From: a bacterium
GTDB taxonomy: Bacteria > Bacillota > Clostridia > Lachnospirales > Lachnospiraceae
DNA length: 44,412 bases
Reading direction: 5' to 3'
Assembly (NCBI GenBank): GCA_023667365.1
Contig: JAMPAG010000016.1
Location: forward strand, 1-44,412
A program made the translations under genes and the position numbers. Position 1 is the first letter of the stretch. Each line of letters begins with the position of its first letter. Positions 25,472 to 33,780 of the stretch are shown in pieces. The notes under the pieces were generated by a model. It had not been told where the DNA came from. It ran no database searches and saw nothing but the letters and a program-made list of their open reading frames with translations.

Positions 25472-27175
25472 ATGGAAAAACGGAAAGAACTGTCAGGAGT
25501 AGTATCGCTGCTGCTTGCCAGCGTGTTTCTGATCGGTGCGGTCATCCTGACGTCCTCCCACGCAGGTATCGATCCGGAACATTATGAAATGCTGAATCAG
25601 GGATGGACGGTCACGATCAACGGAGCGCCGTGCAGTCAGACGCAGATGGATTCCCTCGTCTTTCCGCTCGTGAACCGCGGCGATGAAGTCGTGTTGGAGA
25701 CTACGCTTCCCGCAAGAAACATAGACAATCCGATCCTTGTTTTTTACAGCGTTCATTCCACCCTGCGCGTGGAACTGGACGGAAACGAGATCTTCCGATA
25801 TGGTCAGGAGCGTTACGAAGCAGGAAGGCTGGTCGGGTACGGCTACCAGTGTATCAATCTGCCGGAAGGGTATGAAGGAAAACGGCTGTCTCTAAAATTG
25901 GATGTCTGTGAGGATGCGGCATTTTCCTCTTTTGACACGCCGCAGCTGTATGATGCAAACTGGTATGTAAAGGATTATCTCAAAGAGAATCTGATTCCGC
26001 TCATCATCAATCTGTTTCTCATCGTATTCGGTATTTGCGTGATCGGGGTGGCGGTGATCTTTTTGGTTCGGCTGCGCAGTCTGCAATGGCTTAAACTGTT
26101 GTGGGTAGCGCTGTTCTCTATCGGGATCGGCGGATGGTCCCTGTGCAGCTATAACCTGACGTTTCTTTTTTCAGACAGTCTGGCACGGAAAGTATTTGTG
26201 GAGTTTGCGCTTTTGTATCTGCTGCCGATTCCGGTCTTTGCTTATTTTTATGCGGAGGCAGTTCATACGGAGAGCAGGGTGAGAAAGGGCGTATATGCGG
26301 TGATCATGATTTTGCAGATGGTCTTTTCCGTGACGGCGTTTGCACTGCAATTGACCGGCGTCTGCCATTTCCCGAAATTGCTCCGGTACCAGCATGTTCT
26401 GATCGGATTGATGGCGCTTTATCTGATCGGTATGTTTATATCCGACATTCGGCGTAAGCGGTTGGAAAGCGCGGTGCTGTTTGCCGGCGCGATCATTATG
26501 ATCTTTTTTGCCGCGTCCGACCTGCTGCGCTTCAATATTGAAAAATATGTCAGTATGTCGTCAGGCAGACGTTATGTCGGTATGTTCAGTATCGGCGTCA
26601 TGATCTTTATCACGGCAATGCTGCTCGATTTCAGCAGGAGCGTCACGCGCGCCTTATATGACGCGGCGAAAGGGGAAGCGCTGGCGAAGCTGGCGTATTC
26701 GGATGCGCTTACGGGACTGGCGAACAGGAGAAGCTGCGAGGATAAGTTTGACGAGCTGGATGCGGCGGGAGAAGAAAAATCATATGTGATCGGCGTTTTT
26801 GATTTGAATAACTTAAAGCAGGTGAATGATAAGCTCGGTCATGAGGAGGGCGACGCGTTTATCCGTACATTCGGCGGAATCCTGCGGGAGGTTTTTGCGT
26901 CGAAAGGACTGGTGGGGAGGACGGGCGGCGACGAGTTTCTCGTTGTGCTGGATGACGTTTCCGCCGGGGAGATCGAGGAGCTGATCGGGCGTATGCAGGC
27001 GTTGATCGCGGAGCAGAACCAGGTGCACAAAAACTGGAATTTGAGTACCGCCTACGGTATCAGCGAACATACAAAAGAGCCGGGAAAGAGCGTACGGGAA
27101 CTTTATAAGCTGGCGGACGCGCGCATGTATGAATGTAAGAAAGAAATGAAGAAAAAGAGCGTTTCCGGGCAGTGA
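25472..27175 (+). CDS. Membrane diguanylate cyclase with 7TM sensory module
   Basis: This 567-residue protein makes c-di-GMP from two GTP. ATG 25472 follows AAGGGGGGAGATACTT. An N-terminal helix (about 8-28) is followed by an extracellular domain of about 150 residues (LRVELDGNEIFRYG, LNLPEGYEGKRLSLKLD-type strands). Seven membrane helices follow (about 185-385), the 7TMR-DISM arrangement. The GGDEF domain (about 405-555) has LAYSDALTGLANR and an intact active site GRTGGDEF, with no RxxD inhibitory site visible in the expected place. The repeats upstream suggest regulated expression. A PilZ receptor gene lies 2.6 kb downstream. Confidence 0.9.
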   Translation: MEKRKELSGVVSLLLASVFLIGAVILTSSHAGIDPEHYEMLNQGWTVTINGAPCSQTQMDSLVFPLVNRGDEVVLETTLPARNIDNPILVFYSVHSTLRVELDGNEIFRYGQERYEAGRLVGYGYQCINLPEGYEGKRLSLKLDVCEDAAFSSFDTPQLYDANWYVKDYLKENLIPLIINLFLIVFGICVIGVAVIFLVRLRSLQWLKLLWVALFSIGIGGWSLCSYNLTFLFSDSLARKVFVEFALLYLLPIPVFAYFYAEAVHTESRVRKGVYAVIMILQMVFSVTAFALQLTGVCHFPKLLRYQHVLIGLMALYLIGMFISDIRRKRLESAVLFAGAIIMIFFAASDLLRFNIEKYVSMSSGRRYVGMFSIGVMIFITAMLLDFSRSVTRALYDAAKGEALAKLAYSDALTGLANRRSCEDKFDELDAAGEEKSYVIGVFDLNNLKQVNDKLGHEEGDAFIRTFGGILREVFASKGLVGRTGGDEFLVVLDDVSAGEIEELIGRMQALIAEQNQVHKNWNLSTAYGISEHTKEPGKSVRELYKLADARMYECKKEMKKKSVSGQ

Positions 27176-27238
27176 GCGGTTTTGTGAAATAAGGACATAC
27201 AACTTTCGGGCAAAGTTTTTTGATCAAATATTTTCGAG

Positions 27239-27267
27239 TTGACAAACGATAGAAAAGTGCCTATAAT
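27239..27267 (+). promoter_or_regulatory. Consensus sigma-A promoter of tyrS
   Basis: TTGACA (27239-27244) and TATAAT (27262-27267) with the optimal 17-base spacer. Transcription would start near 27275, just before the T-box. Confidence 0.9.
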
Positions 27268-27283
27268 ACAGATAGATGAAACA

Positions 27284-27638
27284 GCAAAAGCGTGGAAGGG
27301 AATCAGTAGCCGTAAGGGGAACGCACAGAAAGCAGCCGGTTGATGAGAGGCGCGCGGAAAGCTTATGGTGAATACATCCCGGAGCTTTATGGCAGAATGA
27401 GTCTGAGAGAATAATTCTGATGGGATGGTTCTGATAGAAACGGACTTTAGTAGGTCATAACGGATGCTGACCGTTATCGCAGCACGGTATCGCGGACGGA
27501 TACAGAGAGCAGGAAATCGCAGACTGTACCGGAAGCCGTACTGAATGAGCCGCAGTGTGTGAGCGCTGCGGGAACAAAGGTGGTAACACGGGTGATAAGA
27601 ACCTCGTCCTTTACAAAGGGCGGGGTTTTTTTTGCGCG
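27284..27638 (+). promoter_or_regulatory. Tyrosyl T-box leader
   Basis: A T-box that senses uncharged tRNA-Tyr. Stem I spans about 27300-27430 with the specifier codon TAC at 27373-27375 in GTGAATACATCC. The T-box sequence AACAAAGGTGGTAACACGGG is at 27573-27592, with the discriminator-pairing TGG. The competing terminator (CCTCGTCCTTT ... AAAGGGCGGGG plus eight T) is at about 27602-27633. Low tyrosine charging favours the antiterminator and expression of tyrS. Confidence 0.92.
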
Positions 27639-27713
27639 ATGAGTGCAGGGGTCCTTGGCATTCTTAGCTGTGAATCAGGAAAAGAAACGAGAAAAAGGAA
27701 GGAGAAGGAACAC

Positions 27714-28937
27714 ATGCAGGTGTATGAAGAATTGCAGGCAAGGGGCTTGCTTGCGCAGGTAACAAACGAGGAGGAGATTCGTAAGATGGTGAATGCCGGG
27801 AAGGCGACATTCTATATCGGCTTTGATCCGACGGCGGACAGCCTTCATGTCGGACATTTTATGGCGCTGTGCCTGATGAAACGGCTCCAGATGGCGGGAA
27901 ATAAACCGATCGTCTTAATCGGCGGCGGCACGGCGATGATCGGCGATCCGTCGGGACGCTCCGATATGAGGCAGATGATGACGACGGAGACGATTGCGCA
28001 TAACGTGGAATGTTTCAAAAAGCAGATGAGCCGTTTTATTGATTTTTCAGACGGAAAAGCGATCCTTGCCAATAATGCGGACTGGCTGCTCGGATTAAAT
28101 TATATCGAGCTGCTGCGCGAAGTCGGCGCATGTTTCTCCGTCAACCGGATGCTGACGGCGGAATGCTATAAGCAGCGGATGGAAAAGGGACTGTCCTTTT
28201 TGGAGTTTAACTACATGATCATGCAGAGCTACGATTTTCTGGAGCTTTACAAGCGCTATGACTGCAATATGCAGTTCGGCGGCGACGATCAGTGGAGCAA
28301 TATGCTTGGCGGAACCGAGCTCATCCGCAGAAAACTCGGCAAGGACGCACATGCGATGACGATTACCCTGCTCTTAAATTCCGAGGGCAATAAAATGGGA
28401 AAAACACAGTCCGGCGCAGTATGGCTCGATCCGAATAAGACTTCCCCGTTTGAGTTTTACCAGTACTGGAGAAACGTTGCGGACGCGGACGTATTAAAGT
28501 GTATCCGTATGCTGACGTTCCTGCCGCTGGAGCAGATCGACGAAATGGATACGTGGGAGGGCGCGCAGTTAAATGAGGCAAAGGAGATTCTTGCTTACGA
28601 GCTGACAAAACTCGTGCATGGCGAAGAGGAAGCGGAGAAAGCAAAGAGCGGGGCAAAGGCGCTGTTTGCAGGCGGCGGAAATACGGAAAACATTCCGACG
28701 ACGACCTTGACGGATGAGGATTTTTCGGACGGAAATATTGACATTTTGGCGCTGCTCGTCAAAGGCGATATGACGAAGAACCGCTCCGAGGCAAGGCGCG
28801 CGGTGGAACAGGGCGGCGTTTCGGTCAATGACGAGAAAATTCCTGATGTGAAAAAATCATACACAAAACAGGAATTTGCAGGAGAAGGACTTCTTGTCAA
28901 AAAAGGAAAAAAGACATTCCACAAATTTGTGGTCTAG
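27714..28937 (+). CDS. tyrS: Tyrosyl-tRNA synthetase
   Basis: This 407-residue class I synthetase starts at ATG 27714 (GGAAGGAGAAGG upstream); the frame is open for 53 codons before it, which overlaps the T-box. The catalytic domain has [12 protein letters not shown] (HIGH motif HVGH, 45-48) and the [22 protein letters not shown] substrate region. The KMSKS-type loop [10 protein letters not shown] has Lys-Met-Gly-Lys-Thr. A C-terminal S4 RNA-binding domain (about 340-405) ends in KTFHKFVV. The specifier of the upstream T-box (TAC) agrees with tyrosine. No terminator is visible after it; DUF3791 begins 28 bases later. Confidence 0.97.
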   Translation: MQVYEELQARGLLAQVTNEEEIRKMVNAGKATFYIGFDPTADSLHVGHFMALCLMKRLQMAGNKPIVLIGGGTAMIGDPSGRSDMRQMMTTETIAHNVECFKKQMSRFIDFSDGKAILANNADWLLGLNYIELLREVGACFSVNRMLTAECYKQRMEKGLSFLEFNYMIMQSYDFLELYKRYDCNMQFGGDDQWSNMLGGTELIRRKLGKDAHAMTITLLLNSEGNKMGKTQSGAVWLDPNKTSPFEFYQYWRNVADADVLKCIRMLTFLPLEQIDEMDTWEGAQLNEAKEILAYELTKLVHGEEEAEKAKSGAKALFAGGGNTENIPTTTLTDEDFSDGNIDILALLVKGDMTKNRSEARRAVEQGGVSVNDEKIPDVKKSYTKQEFAGEGLLVKKGKKTFHKFVV

Positions 28938-28965
28938 GCGGGCGGTAAAAGCGGAGAATCTATTA

Positions 28966-29178
28966 TTGAGTAAATTATCATTTGAAATTTTCTGTGTCGA
29001 GCATTATGCAGATCATATCAACCAAGAAAGCTGTAAGGGTTATGAGCAGTTCAAACGGGAAGGACTGCTCGACCTTTTACGCTCAGATTATGAAGATCTG
29101 CATGGTATGGGAATGGAATATATGGTGCAATTTTGTGGAGAGTATCTTGGGGAGGATAAAGATGATTGTCTACTATAG
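28966..29178 (+). CDS. DUF3791 family protein
   Basis: This 70-residue protein starts at TTG 28966; a GCGGAG lies just upstream. It matches DUF3791: LSFEIFCVEHYADHIN, then FKREGLLDLLRSDYEDLHGMGMEYMVQFCGEYL, a helical protein found next to DUF3990 genes in Clostridia. Its last 17 bases overlap the DUF3990 start. The pairing suggests a two-gene unit in which DUF3791 could counteract or pair with its partner; this is inference. The frame is open further upstream into tyrS, so an earlier start cannot be fully excluded. Confidence 0.7.
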   Translation: MSKLSFEIFCVEHYADHINQESCKGYEQFKREGLLDLLRSDYEDLHGMGMEYMVQFCGEYLGEDKDDCLL

Positions 29179-29359
29179 CACAACGCTTGAGGTTACGGAA
29201 CCGAAGATCATTCATTCAGAAATCGGAAGAGATTTCGGGTTTGCTTTTTATGCAACGGACATAAAAGAGCAGGCGGAACGTTGGGCTGTCCGCAAGGCAC
29301 GGATGGAGACACGCAGGAGACATAGAGAATGTATTGCAGTTGTGAATCGATATGAGTGA
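29162..29359 (+). CDS. DUF3990 family protein, truncated
   Basis: ATG 29162, after GGGGAGG, opens a 65-residue protein beginning MIVYYSTTLEVTEPKIIHSEIGRDFGFAFYAT, followed by KEQAERWAVRKAR and VVNRYE. DUF3990 members are usually about 150-180 residues and begin with the same V-Y-x-G-x-T and FG-x-x-F-Y-x-T pattern, which belongs to the ADP-ribosyltransferase-like clan. Here the stop comes right after the VVNRYE strand, so roughly the last 60% is missing. It overlaps DUF3791 by 17 bases. The product is probably inactive, a remnant of a possible toxin-like partner. Alternatively it is a short variant. Confidence 0.65.
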   Translation: MIVYYSTTLEVTEPKIIHSEIGRDFGFAFYATDIKEQAERWAVRKARMETRRRHRECIAVVNRYE

Positions 29360-29746
29360 AAGGGGCCGATATGAGAACACTGCAGATGGACGGCGCTGCG
29401 ATGGAATGACATCCGGGACTTTGAATGAACAAAGCGGCGGAAATGCTTGAAGTTAGGAATGATGATTTATAACGATTCGTCTGTTTTGGATAACGAGGCG
29501 TCAGGAACACAAAAGCAAATCCGGATTTTTATAGTTCTGCTTTTTCGCCCATCCCTTTACAAAATCCACATCATGGTATACAATAAAAGCGGGTTTGCAC
29601 GATGCAGACCCGCTTTTCGGAACTTTTCGGGGAATTCAATATGAATCGAAGCGATACTTTGAGGAAAGCGAAGCGCAAGAAGTAAAGTACAGGAAGTAAA
29701 GCACAAGAGTCCAAAGTGCCTGACCGCATGTGTAAAGGAGCTGCCA
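29360..29746. other. Intergenic stretch with terminator, no supported gene
   Basis: Between the truncated DUF3990 gene and the PilZ gene the frames are short and unconvincing. It holds possible degraded 3' material of the DUF3990 gene, a strong terminator-like hairpin at 29585-29617 and the PilZ ribosome site. I see no RNA gene. Confidence 0.6.
29585..29617 (+). terminator. Rho-independent terminator
   Basis: AAAAGCGGGTTTGCA, loop CGA, TGCAGACCCGCTTTT: a 15-base stem with one T-G pair and A/T tails on both sides, so it could work in both directions. It closes the tyrS-DUF3791-DUF3990 transcript. Confidence 0.8.
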
Positions 29747-30085
29747 ATGGAAGAAAGAAGACGGAATCAACGAATGGAACTGAAGTCGAAGCTGGTTGCA
29801 AAAAGACTGGATTCCGACGAGGAGAAAGAGCTGGAAATTGATATTACCGACGTGTCCAAGACGGGCGTAGGTTTTATCTGTAACGAGGCGCTGACGATCG
29901 GCGCGGTTTATGAAGCGTTTCTGACGATCTGGACCAAAGAGATTATTCATGCGTTTATCGAGATCGTCCGCATTGTAAAAAGAGAAGAAGGCGGCTATCA
30001 GTACGGCGGCATTTTTGTCGGTATGCCCGATATTGACGCGAAACGGATCGAAGTATACGAGATGGTGAATAAATACCAGGATTGA
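29747..30085 (+). CDS. PilZ domain protein, c-di-GMP receptor
   Basis: This 112-residue protein consists of one PilZ domain. The c-di-GMP binding motifs are present: RRNQR (residues 4-8, the RxxxR arm) and DVSKTGVGF (the D/N-x-S-x-x-G strand). The rest forms a beta-barrel ending in a helix (DIDAKRIEVYEMVNKYQ). It has no other domain, so it presumably acts through a protein partner. The ATG follows AAAGGAGCTGCCA. It lies in the neighbourhood of the membrane diguanylate cyclase and is followed by a terminator-like hairpin at 30217-30246. Confidence 0.85.
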   Translation: MEERRRNQRMELKSKLVAKRLDSDEEKELEIDITDVSKTGVGFICNEALTIGAVYEAFLTIWTKEIIHAFIEIVRIVKREEGGYQYGGIFVGMPDIDAKRIEVYEMVNKYQD

Positions 30086-30216
30086 CGGATGCGCCGCGGA
30101 TACTTGTTGATGCACAAGAGACAGGGAGGGCGCCTCATTGCCGCGGTCATAGGCGGCGGAGAAGGGCGTGGCGTATCGGACGAAGATCGGGAAGCTTCCG
30201 GTTGGAGGAACAGAAG

Positions 30217-30246
30217 TTATAAAGGGCGGGCGGGAGTCCGCCCTTT
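30217..30246 (+). terminator. Hairpin terminator between PilZ gene and tyrA
   Basis: AAAGGGCGG and CCGCCCTTT form a 9-pair stem around GCGGGAGT, followed by TCT. The T tract is short. Confidence 0.6.
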
Positions 30247-30272
30247 CTCTGACAGGGCTGTTTCGTGGTTTC

Positions 30273-30418
30273 CATGAGCCCGCAGGCTGATAAAAACGGA
30301 AAAAATTGCATGAGCCCGCAGGCTGATAAAAACGGAAAAAATTGCATGAAACCTGCAGGCTGGTAAAAACGGAAAAAATTGCGTGAAACCTGCAGAAGGG
30401 TAAGAACGGGGATTTACA
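30273..30418 (+). repeat. Four tandem 36-37-bp repeats directly upstream of tyrA
   Basis: Units start at 30273, 30309, 30345 and 30382. The first two are identical over 36 bp. Each has ATGAGCCCGCAGG or ATGAAACCTGCAGG, then TGATAAAAACGG and AAAAAATTG. The fourth runs into the ribosome site and start of tyrA. There are no spacers between units, so it is not a CRISPR array. Confidence 0.9.
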
Positions 30419-31512
30419 TGAAAATAGGTTTGATAGGGCTGGGGCTGATCGGCGGCTCCATCGCAAAAGCGATCCGTTTGGCGGAGCCGGAGACGGAGAT
30501 CATTGCATATGACGTTGATTCCAATGCGCTGGCGCTTGCCGGGCAGGAGGGTTGCATTGACACGGCGGCGGACGGTGTGACCAAGGAAGCGTTCGGTGCG
30601 TGCGATTATCTTTTTTTGTGCGCGCCCGTATCGGAGAACGGCGGGATGCTGGAGCAGATCGCCGGCGTCATGAAAGAGGGGGCGGTGCTGACGGATGCCG
30701 GCAGCGTCAAAGGAGACATTCATGCGCATATCAGACGGCTGAATCTGGAGTCGCGCTTTATCGGCGGACACCCGATGGCAGGCAGCGAAAAAACGGGATA
30801 TGAGAATGCGGACGCGAACCTGTTTGAAAATGTGTATTATCTTATTACGCCGACCGTGCATACTTCGCCGGAACAGCTTGCAGGATATGAGCGGCTGGTC
30901 CGTGATATGCGCGCGATCCCGCTTGTGATGACGCCCGAAAAGCATGATTATGTGACGGGAGCAGTTTCCCATCTGCCCCATGTGATCGCGGCGGCGTTAG
31001 TCAATTTTGTGCGGGAAAACGATCAGGAGGACGGCGTGATGAAGATGATCGCGGCGGGCGGATTCCGCGACATTACCAGGATTGCGTCATCTTCCCCTGT
31101 GATGTGGGAGGCGATCTGCATGACCAACACCGAGCAGATTGTCGCGCTTTTGGACGCGTATATGGTATCGCTTGCGTCGATCAGGGACAGGATAAAAAAG
31201 AAAGACGGCAGAGCGGTCTATGATTTCTTTGACAGCGCGCGCAATTACCGCGATTCGTTTCAGGTATCGGATCGGGGCGCGTTGAAGTCCGTATATGCGC
31301 TGCATGTGGATATTCCGGATGAACCGGGGACGCTTGCGGCGATCGCGGCGCTTCTTGCCAAGCACGGGATCAGCATAAAGAACATCGGGATCATTCACAA
31401 TAGGGAATACGAAGAAGGCGTTCTGCGCGTGGAATTTTATGATAAAGAAGCGCGTGGAAAGGCGGAGGAGCTTTTGACGGCATTGCAGTATCATATTTAT
31501 CATAAACAATAG
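30418..31512 (+). CDS. tyrA: Prephenate dehydrogenase with ACT domain
   Basis: This 364-residue enzyme oxidises prephenate to 4-hydroxyphenylpyruvate with NAD in tyrosine synthesis. The N-terminal Rossmann motif is GLIGLGLIGGSIAKAI. TDAGSVKGDI and IGGHPMAGSEKTGYENA form the active-site region, and TPEKHDYVTGAVSHLPHV is the conserved catalytic-site helix. A C-terminal ACT domain (about 295-364: LHVDIPDEPGTLAAIAALLA, GISIKNIGI) is the usual tyrosine feedback site. ATG 30418 is chosen by its ribosome site GGGG and the family start; an in-frame upstream codon at 30379 lies in the repeats. It stands alone; tyrS with its tyrosine T-box lies 1.5 kb upstream. Confidence 0.95.
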   Translation: MKIGLIGLGLIGGSIAKAIRLAEPETEIIAYDVDSNALALAGQEGCIDTAADGVTKEAFGACDYLFLCAPVSENGGMLEQIAGVMKEGAVLTDAGSVKGDIHAHIRRLNLESRFIGGHPMAGSEKTGYENADANLFENVYYLITPTVHTSPEQLAGYERLVRDMRAIPLVMTPEKHDYVTGAVSHLPHVIAAALVNFVRENDQEDGVMKMIAAGGFRDITRIASSSPVMWEAICMTNTEQIVALLDAYMVSLASIRDRIKKKDGRAVYDFFDSARNYRDSFQVSDRGALKSVYALHVDIPDEPGTLAAIAALLAKHGISIKNIGIIHNREYEEGVLRVEFYDKEARGKAEELLTALQYHIYHKQ

Positions 31513-31570
31513 GATTTACGCTTCGCGATTCTTCCGGGTTTGAGAAATTTTCCATAAGTTAAAAACGCCT
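31513..31570 (+). repeat. Partial copy of the hairpin element
   Basis: CGATTCTTCCGGG (31526-31538), GAGAAATTTTCC and AAGTTAAAAA recur in the same order as at 16052-16090. The 5' half of the first hairpin is missing or eroded. It sits right after tyrA. Confidence 0.6.
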
Positions 31571-31613
31571 GCTAAAGGCAGTCCTATCAAATGATCCAAA
31601 GTTGGGAGGAAAA

Positions 31614-33278
31614 ATGAAAAAGAAGAAAACAGACAAAAAATTGCTTATCAAATTGGTGATCGGGATTGCGGTGCTGTTGATCGGTGCGCTCTATTACTAT
31701 GTCAAACTGCCGGCAGTGAATATCCACAGCGCGGGATTTTGGAGATTTCTGCTGTTTCTGATTTTTGTGGGAACGCTGCTTCATCTTTTAAGTAAGATAA
31801 GAAAAGGAAACATTTCCGTTTCGCAGGCAGGAATTTCTTATACAGGAGATCGAAACGTATTCAAAAGCGCAAAGTGGGGCGCCATCTTGTTTGGAGCCGT
31901 GCTGCTCATTTATATTGTCGGCTCGATTTTGTCCTCACCCATTGTCAATGCAGGGAAATATCAGCGCCTTATGCCGGTCGAGGAACGGGAGTTTCAGGCG
32001 GACATCACGGAAGTGGATTATACGACGATTCCTCTTTTGGACAAAGATTCCGCAACCATTCTCGGCGAGCGTAAAATGGGCTCCATGATCGACATGGTAT
32101 CGCAGTTTGAGGTGAGCAATGAATATACGCAGATCAATTATAATGGCAGACCGGTGCGTGTGACGCCGCTGCGATATGCCAGCCTGATCAAGTGGATCAC
32201 AAATCAGAGCAGCGGAATTCCGGCGTATCTGCTCATGGATATGACGACACAGGATACGCAGATCGTCAAACTCGAACAGCCGATCCGCTATTCCAAAAGC
32301 GAGCATTTTAACCGGAATCTGTACCGGCATCTGCGGTTTCATTATCCGACTTATATTTTTGACGATCAGATCTTTTTTGAGATTGACGAGGAGGGGACGC
32401 CCTACTGGGTCTGCCCGGTTAAAAAATTTAATATTGGACTGTTCGGCGGGCAGACGATCGGGAAGGTGGTGCTCTGTAATGCCGTGACCGGCGAATGCAC
32501 ATCTTATGAGGTGGAGGACGTGCCGACCTGGGTGGATAAGGTATACTCCGCGGAGCGTCTTGTGCAGCTTTACAATTATTACGGTACGCTCAAAAACGGA
32601 TATTTTAATTCGATTTTAAGCCAGCGGGGCTGTGTGCAGACAACGAACGGATATAATTATCTTGCGCTCGACGACGATGTATGGGTGTATACGGGCGTGA
32701 CGAGCGTCAACGGCGATCAGTCCAACGTCGGTTTTGTGTTGATGAATCAGCGCACGATGGAAACGCATTTTTATACGGTTGAGGGCGCGATCGAGGATTC
32801 GGCAATGTCGTCTGCGGAAGGGCAGGTGCAGCACTTAAACTATAACGCGACATTTCCGTTGCTTGTCAATATTGCGTCCGAGCCGACCTATATCATGGCG
32901 CTCAAGGATGCGGCGGGGCTTGTCAAAATGTATGCGATGGTCAACGTGCAGAAATATCAGATTGTCGCGACCGGGGATACGGTCAGGGAGTGCGAGCGCA
33001 GCTACCGTGAACTGCTGCGCACGAACGGGATTGAGGCGGTGTCCGGGGAATCCCAAAGCGCAAGCGTGAGCGGAACGATCGATTCCTATGTGTCCGTCGT
33101 CATTGACGGGAATACGCACATTTATCTGTGTCTCGACGGAAACGACGCCATTTTTGATTTTGATATGACAAAAGAAGAACTGCTCGGCGTCATCCGCTAT
33201 GCCGCGGGCGATACGATCACGATTCAGTATGAGGATTCCGGAAGCGTGCGAAAGAACGTGACGGCGTTTTCGGATTAA
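31614..33278 (+). CDS. Large membrane-anchored protein of unknown function
   Basis: ATG 31614 (GGGAGG five bases upstream) opens a 554-residue protein. The N-terminus is very basic (MKKKKTDKK), followed by three membrane helices (about 12-30, 41-58 and 86-108). The remaining 440 residues are extracellular and rich in beta-strand-like sequence, with many Tyr, Thr and aromatic residues and few Cys. The late part (AMVNVQKYQIVATGDTVREC, YVSVVIDGNTHIYLCLDG) looks like a two-stranded PepSY-like or OB-like domain, but I do not recognise a family. It stands alone, preceded by a short palindrome (CCTGCTAAAGGCAG) and followed by the hairpin array. Function unknown. Confidence 0.8.
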   Translation: MKKKKTDKKLLIKLVIGIAVLLIGALYYYVKLPAVNIHSAGFWRFLLFLIFVGTLLHLLSKIRKGNISVSQAGISYTGDRNVFKSAKWGAILFGAVLLIYIVGSILSSPIVNAGKYQRLMPVEEREFQADITEVDYTTIPLLDKDSATILGERKMGSMIDMVSQFEVSNEYTQINYNGRPVRVTPLRYASLIKWITNQSSGIPAYLLMDMTTQDTQIVKLEQPIRYSKSEHFNRNLYRHLRFHYPTYIFDDQIFFEIDEEGTPYWVCPVKKFNIGLFGGQTIGKVVLCNAVTGECTSYEVEDVPTWVDKVYSAERLVQLYNYYGTLKNGYFNSILSQRGCVQTTNGYNYLALDDDVWVYTGVTSVNGDQSNVGFVLMNQRTMETHFYTVEGAIEDSAMSSAEGQVQHLNYNATFPLLVNIASEPTYIMALKDAAGLVKMYAMVNVQKYQIVATGDTVRECERSYRELLRTNGIEAVSGESQSASVSGTIDSYVSVVIDGNTHIYLCLDGNDAIFDFDMTKEELLGVIRYAAGDTITIQYEDSGSVRKNVTAFSD

Positions 33279-33279
33279 A

Positions 33280-33517
33280 AAAGGACGCGTTGCGTCCTTT
33301 CGAAGAATCGCGTTGCGATTCTTCCAGAGTACGGAAGCTCGTTCAGATTAGAAAATCGTGCTTCGCACGCTTTCAAAGAACTGCCTGTGGCAGTTCTTTT
33401 GGAATTGCTAACGCAATTCTTCCGAGCCACGGAAACGCTTTCAAAGAACTGCCCGTGGCAGTTCTTTTGGAATTGTTGCGCAATTCTTCCGGGTCACGAA
33501 TCGGGAACTGCCGTTCC
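33280..33517 (+). repeat. Array of about eight small hairpins
   Basis: Stems occur at 33280-33300 (AAAGGACGC/GCGTCCTTT), 33302-33324 (GAAGAATCGC/GCGATTCTTC), 33357-33369 (CGTGC/GCACG), 33375-33399 and 33443-33467 (AAAGAACTGCC/GGCAGTTCTTT, twice), 33402-33419 (GAATTGC/GCAATTC), 33470-33486 (GAATTG/CAATTC) and 33504-33517 (GGAAC/GTTCC). The 33371-33435 block is repeated 68 bp later. It fills the gap between two convergent genes. Confidence 0.88.
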
Positions 33518-33780
33518 TAGCGTGCGATATTGAGGATTTTGTCAATTTTTGCACGGTCCGCATCGGAACTGTTCTTTTTGATCACATCGGAGATCAGACG
33601 GATCTCGTCTTTGGAAAATTGAATGTTTTCGCTCTGCCCGCGTTTGGCGAGGGAGAGAAAAAACGGGAGAAGCTCTGTCTGTTTTAAGGAGGCGCTTTCG
33701 ATCACGAGCGTATGTAGAAAATCCAATTTTCTGCGCTCAATGTGGGAAAGCGCCTCGTCGTTCATCCAGTCTTTGTTCAT
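33517..33780 (-). CDS. Hypothetical 87-residue protein
   Basis: A small, helical and charged protein (NDEALSHIERRKLDFLHTL, ELLPFFLSLAKRGQS, FSKDEIRLISDVIKK). I do not recognise a named family, though the order of conserved-looking Leu/Phe positions suggests a real helical domain. Its ATG overlaps the stop of the upstream gene (ATGA at 33777-33780 on the minus strand), so the two are translated together. Its stop abuts the last hairpin of the array. It is the last gene of the minus-strand operon that starts with the Cys/Gly-rich protein. Function unknown. Confidence 0.75.
   Translation of the reverse strand: MNKDWMNDEALSHIERRKLDFLHTLVIESASLKQTELLPFFLSLAKRGQSENIQFSKDEIRLISDVIKKNSSDADRAKIDKILNIAR

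Noticed and set aside
28982..29161. Upstream extension of the DUF3990 gene through DUF3791
   Set aside because: The extension is in a different frame from the DUF3791 protein and unlike any family; ATG 29162 has GGGGAGG and the family N-terminus.
30273..30418. Possible CRISPR array
   Set aside because: The 36-bp units abut each other with no spacers and diverge towards the tyrA start; no cas genes are present.
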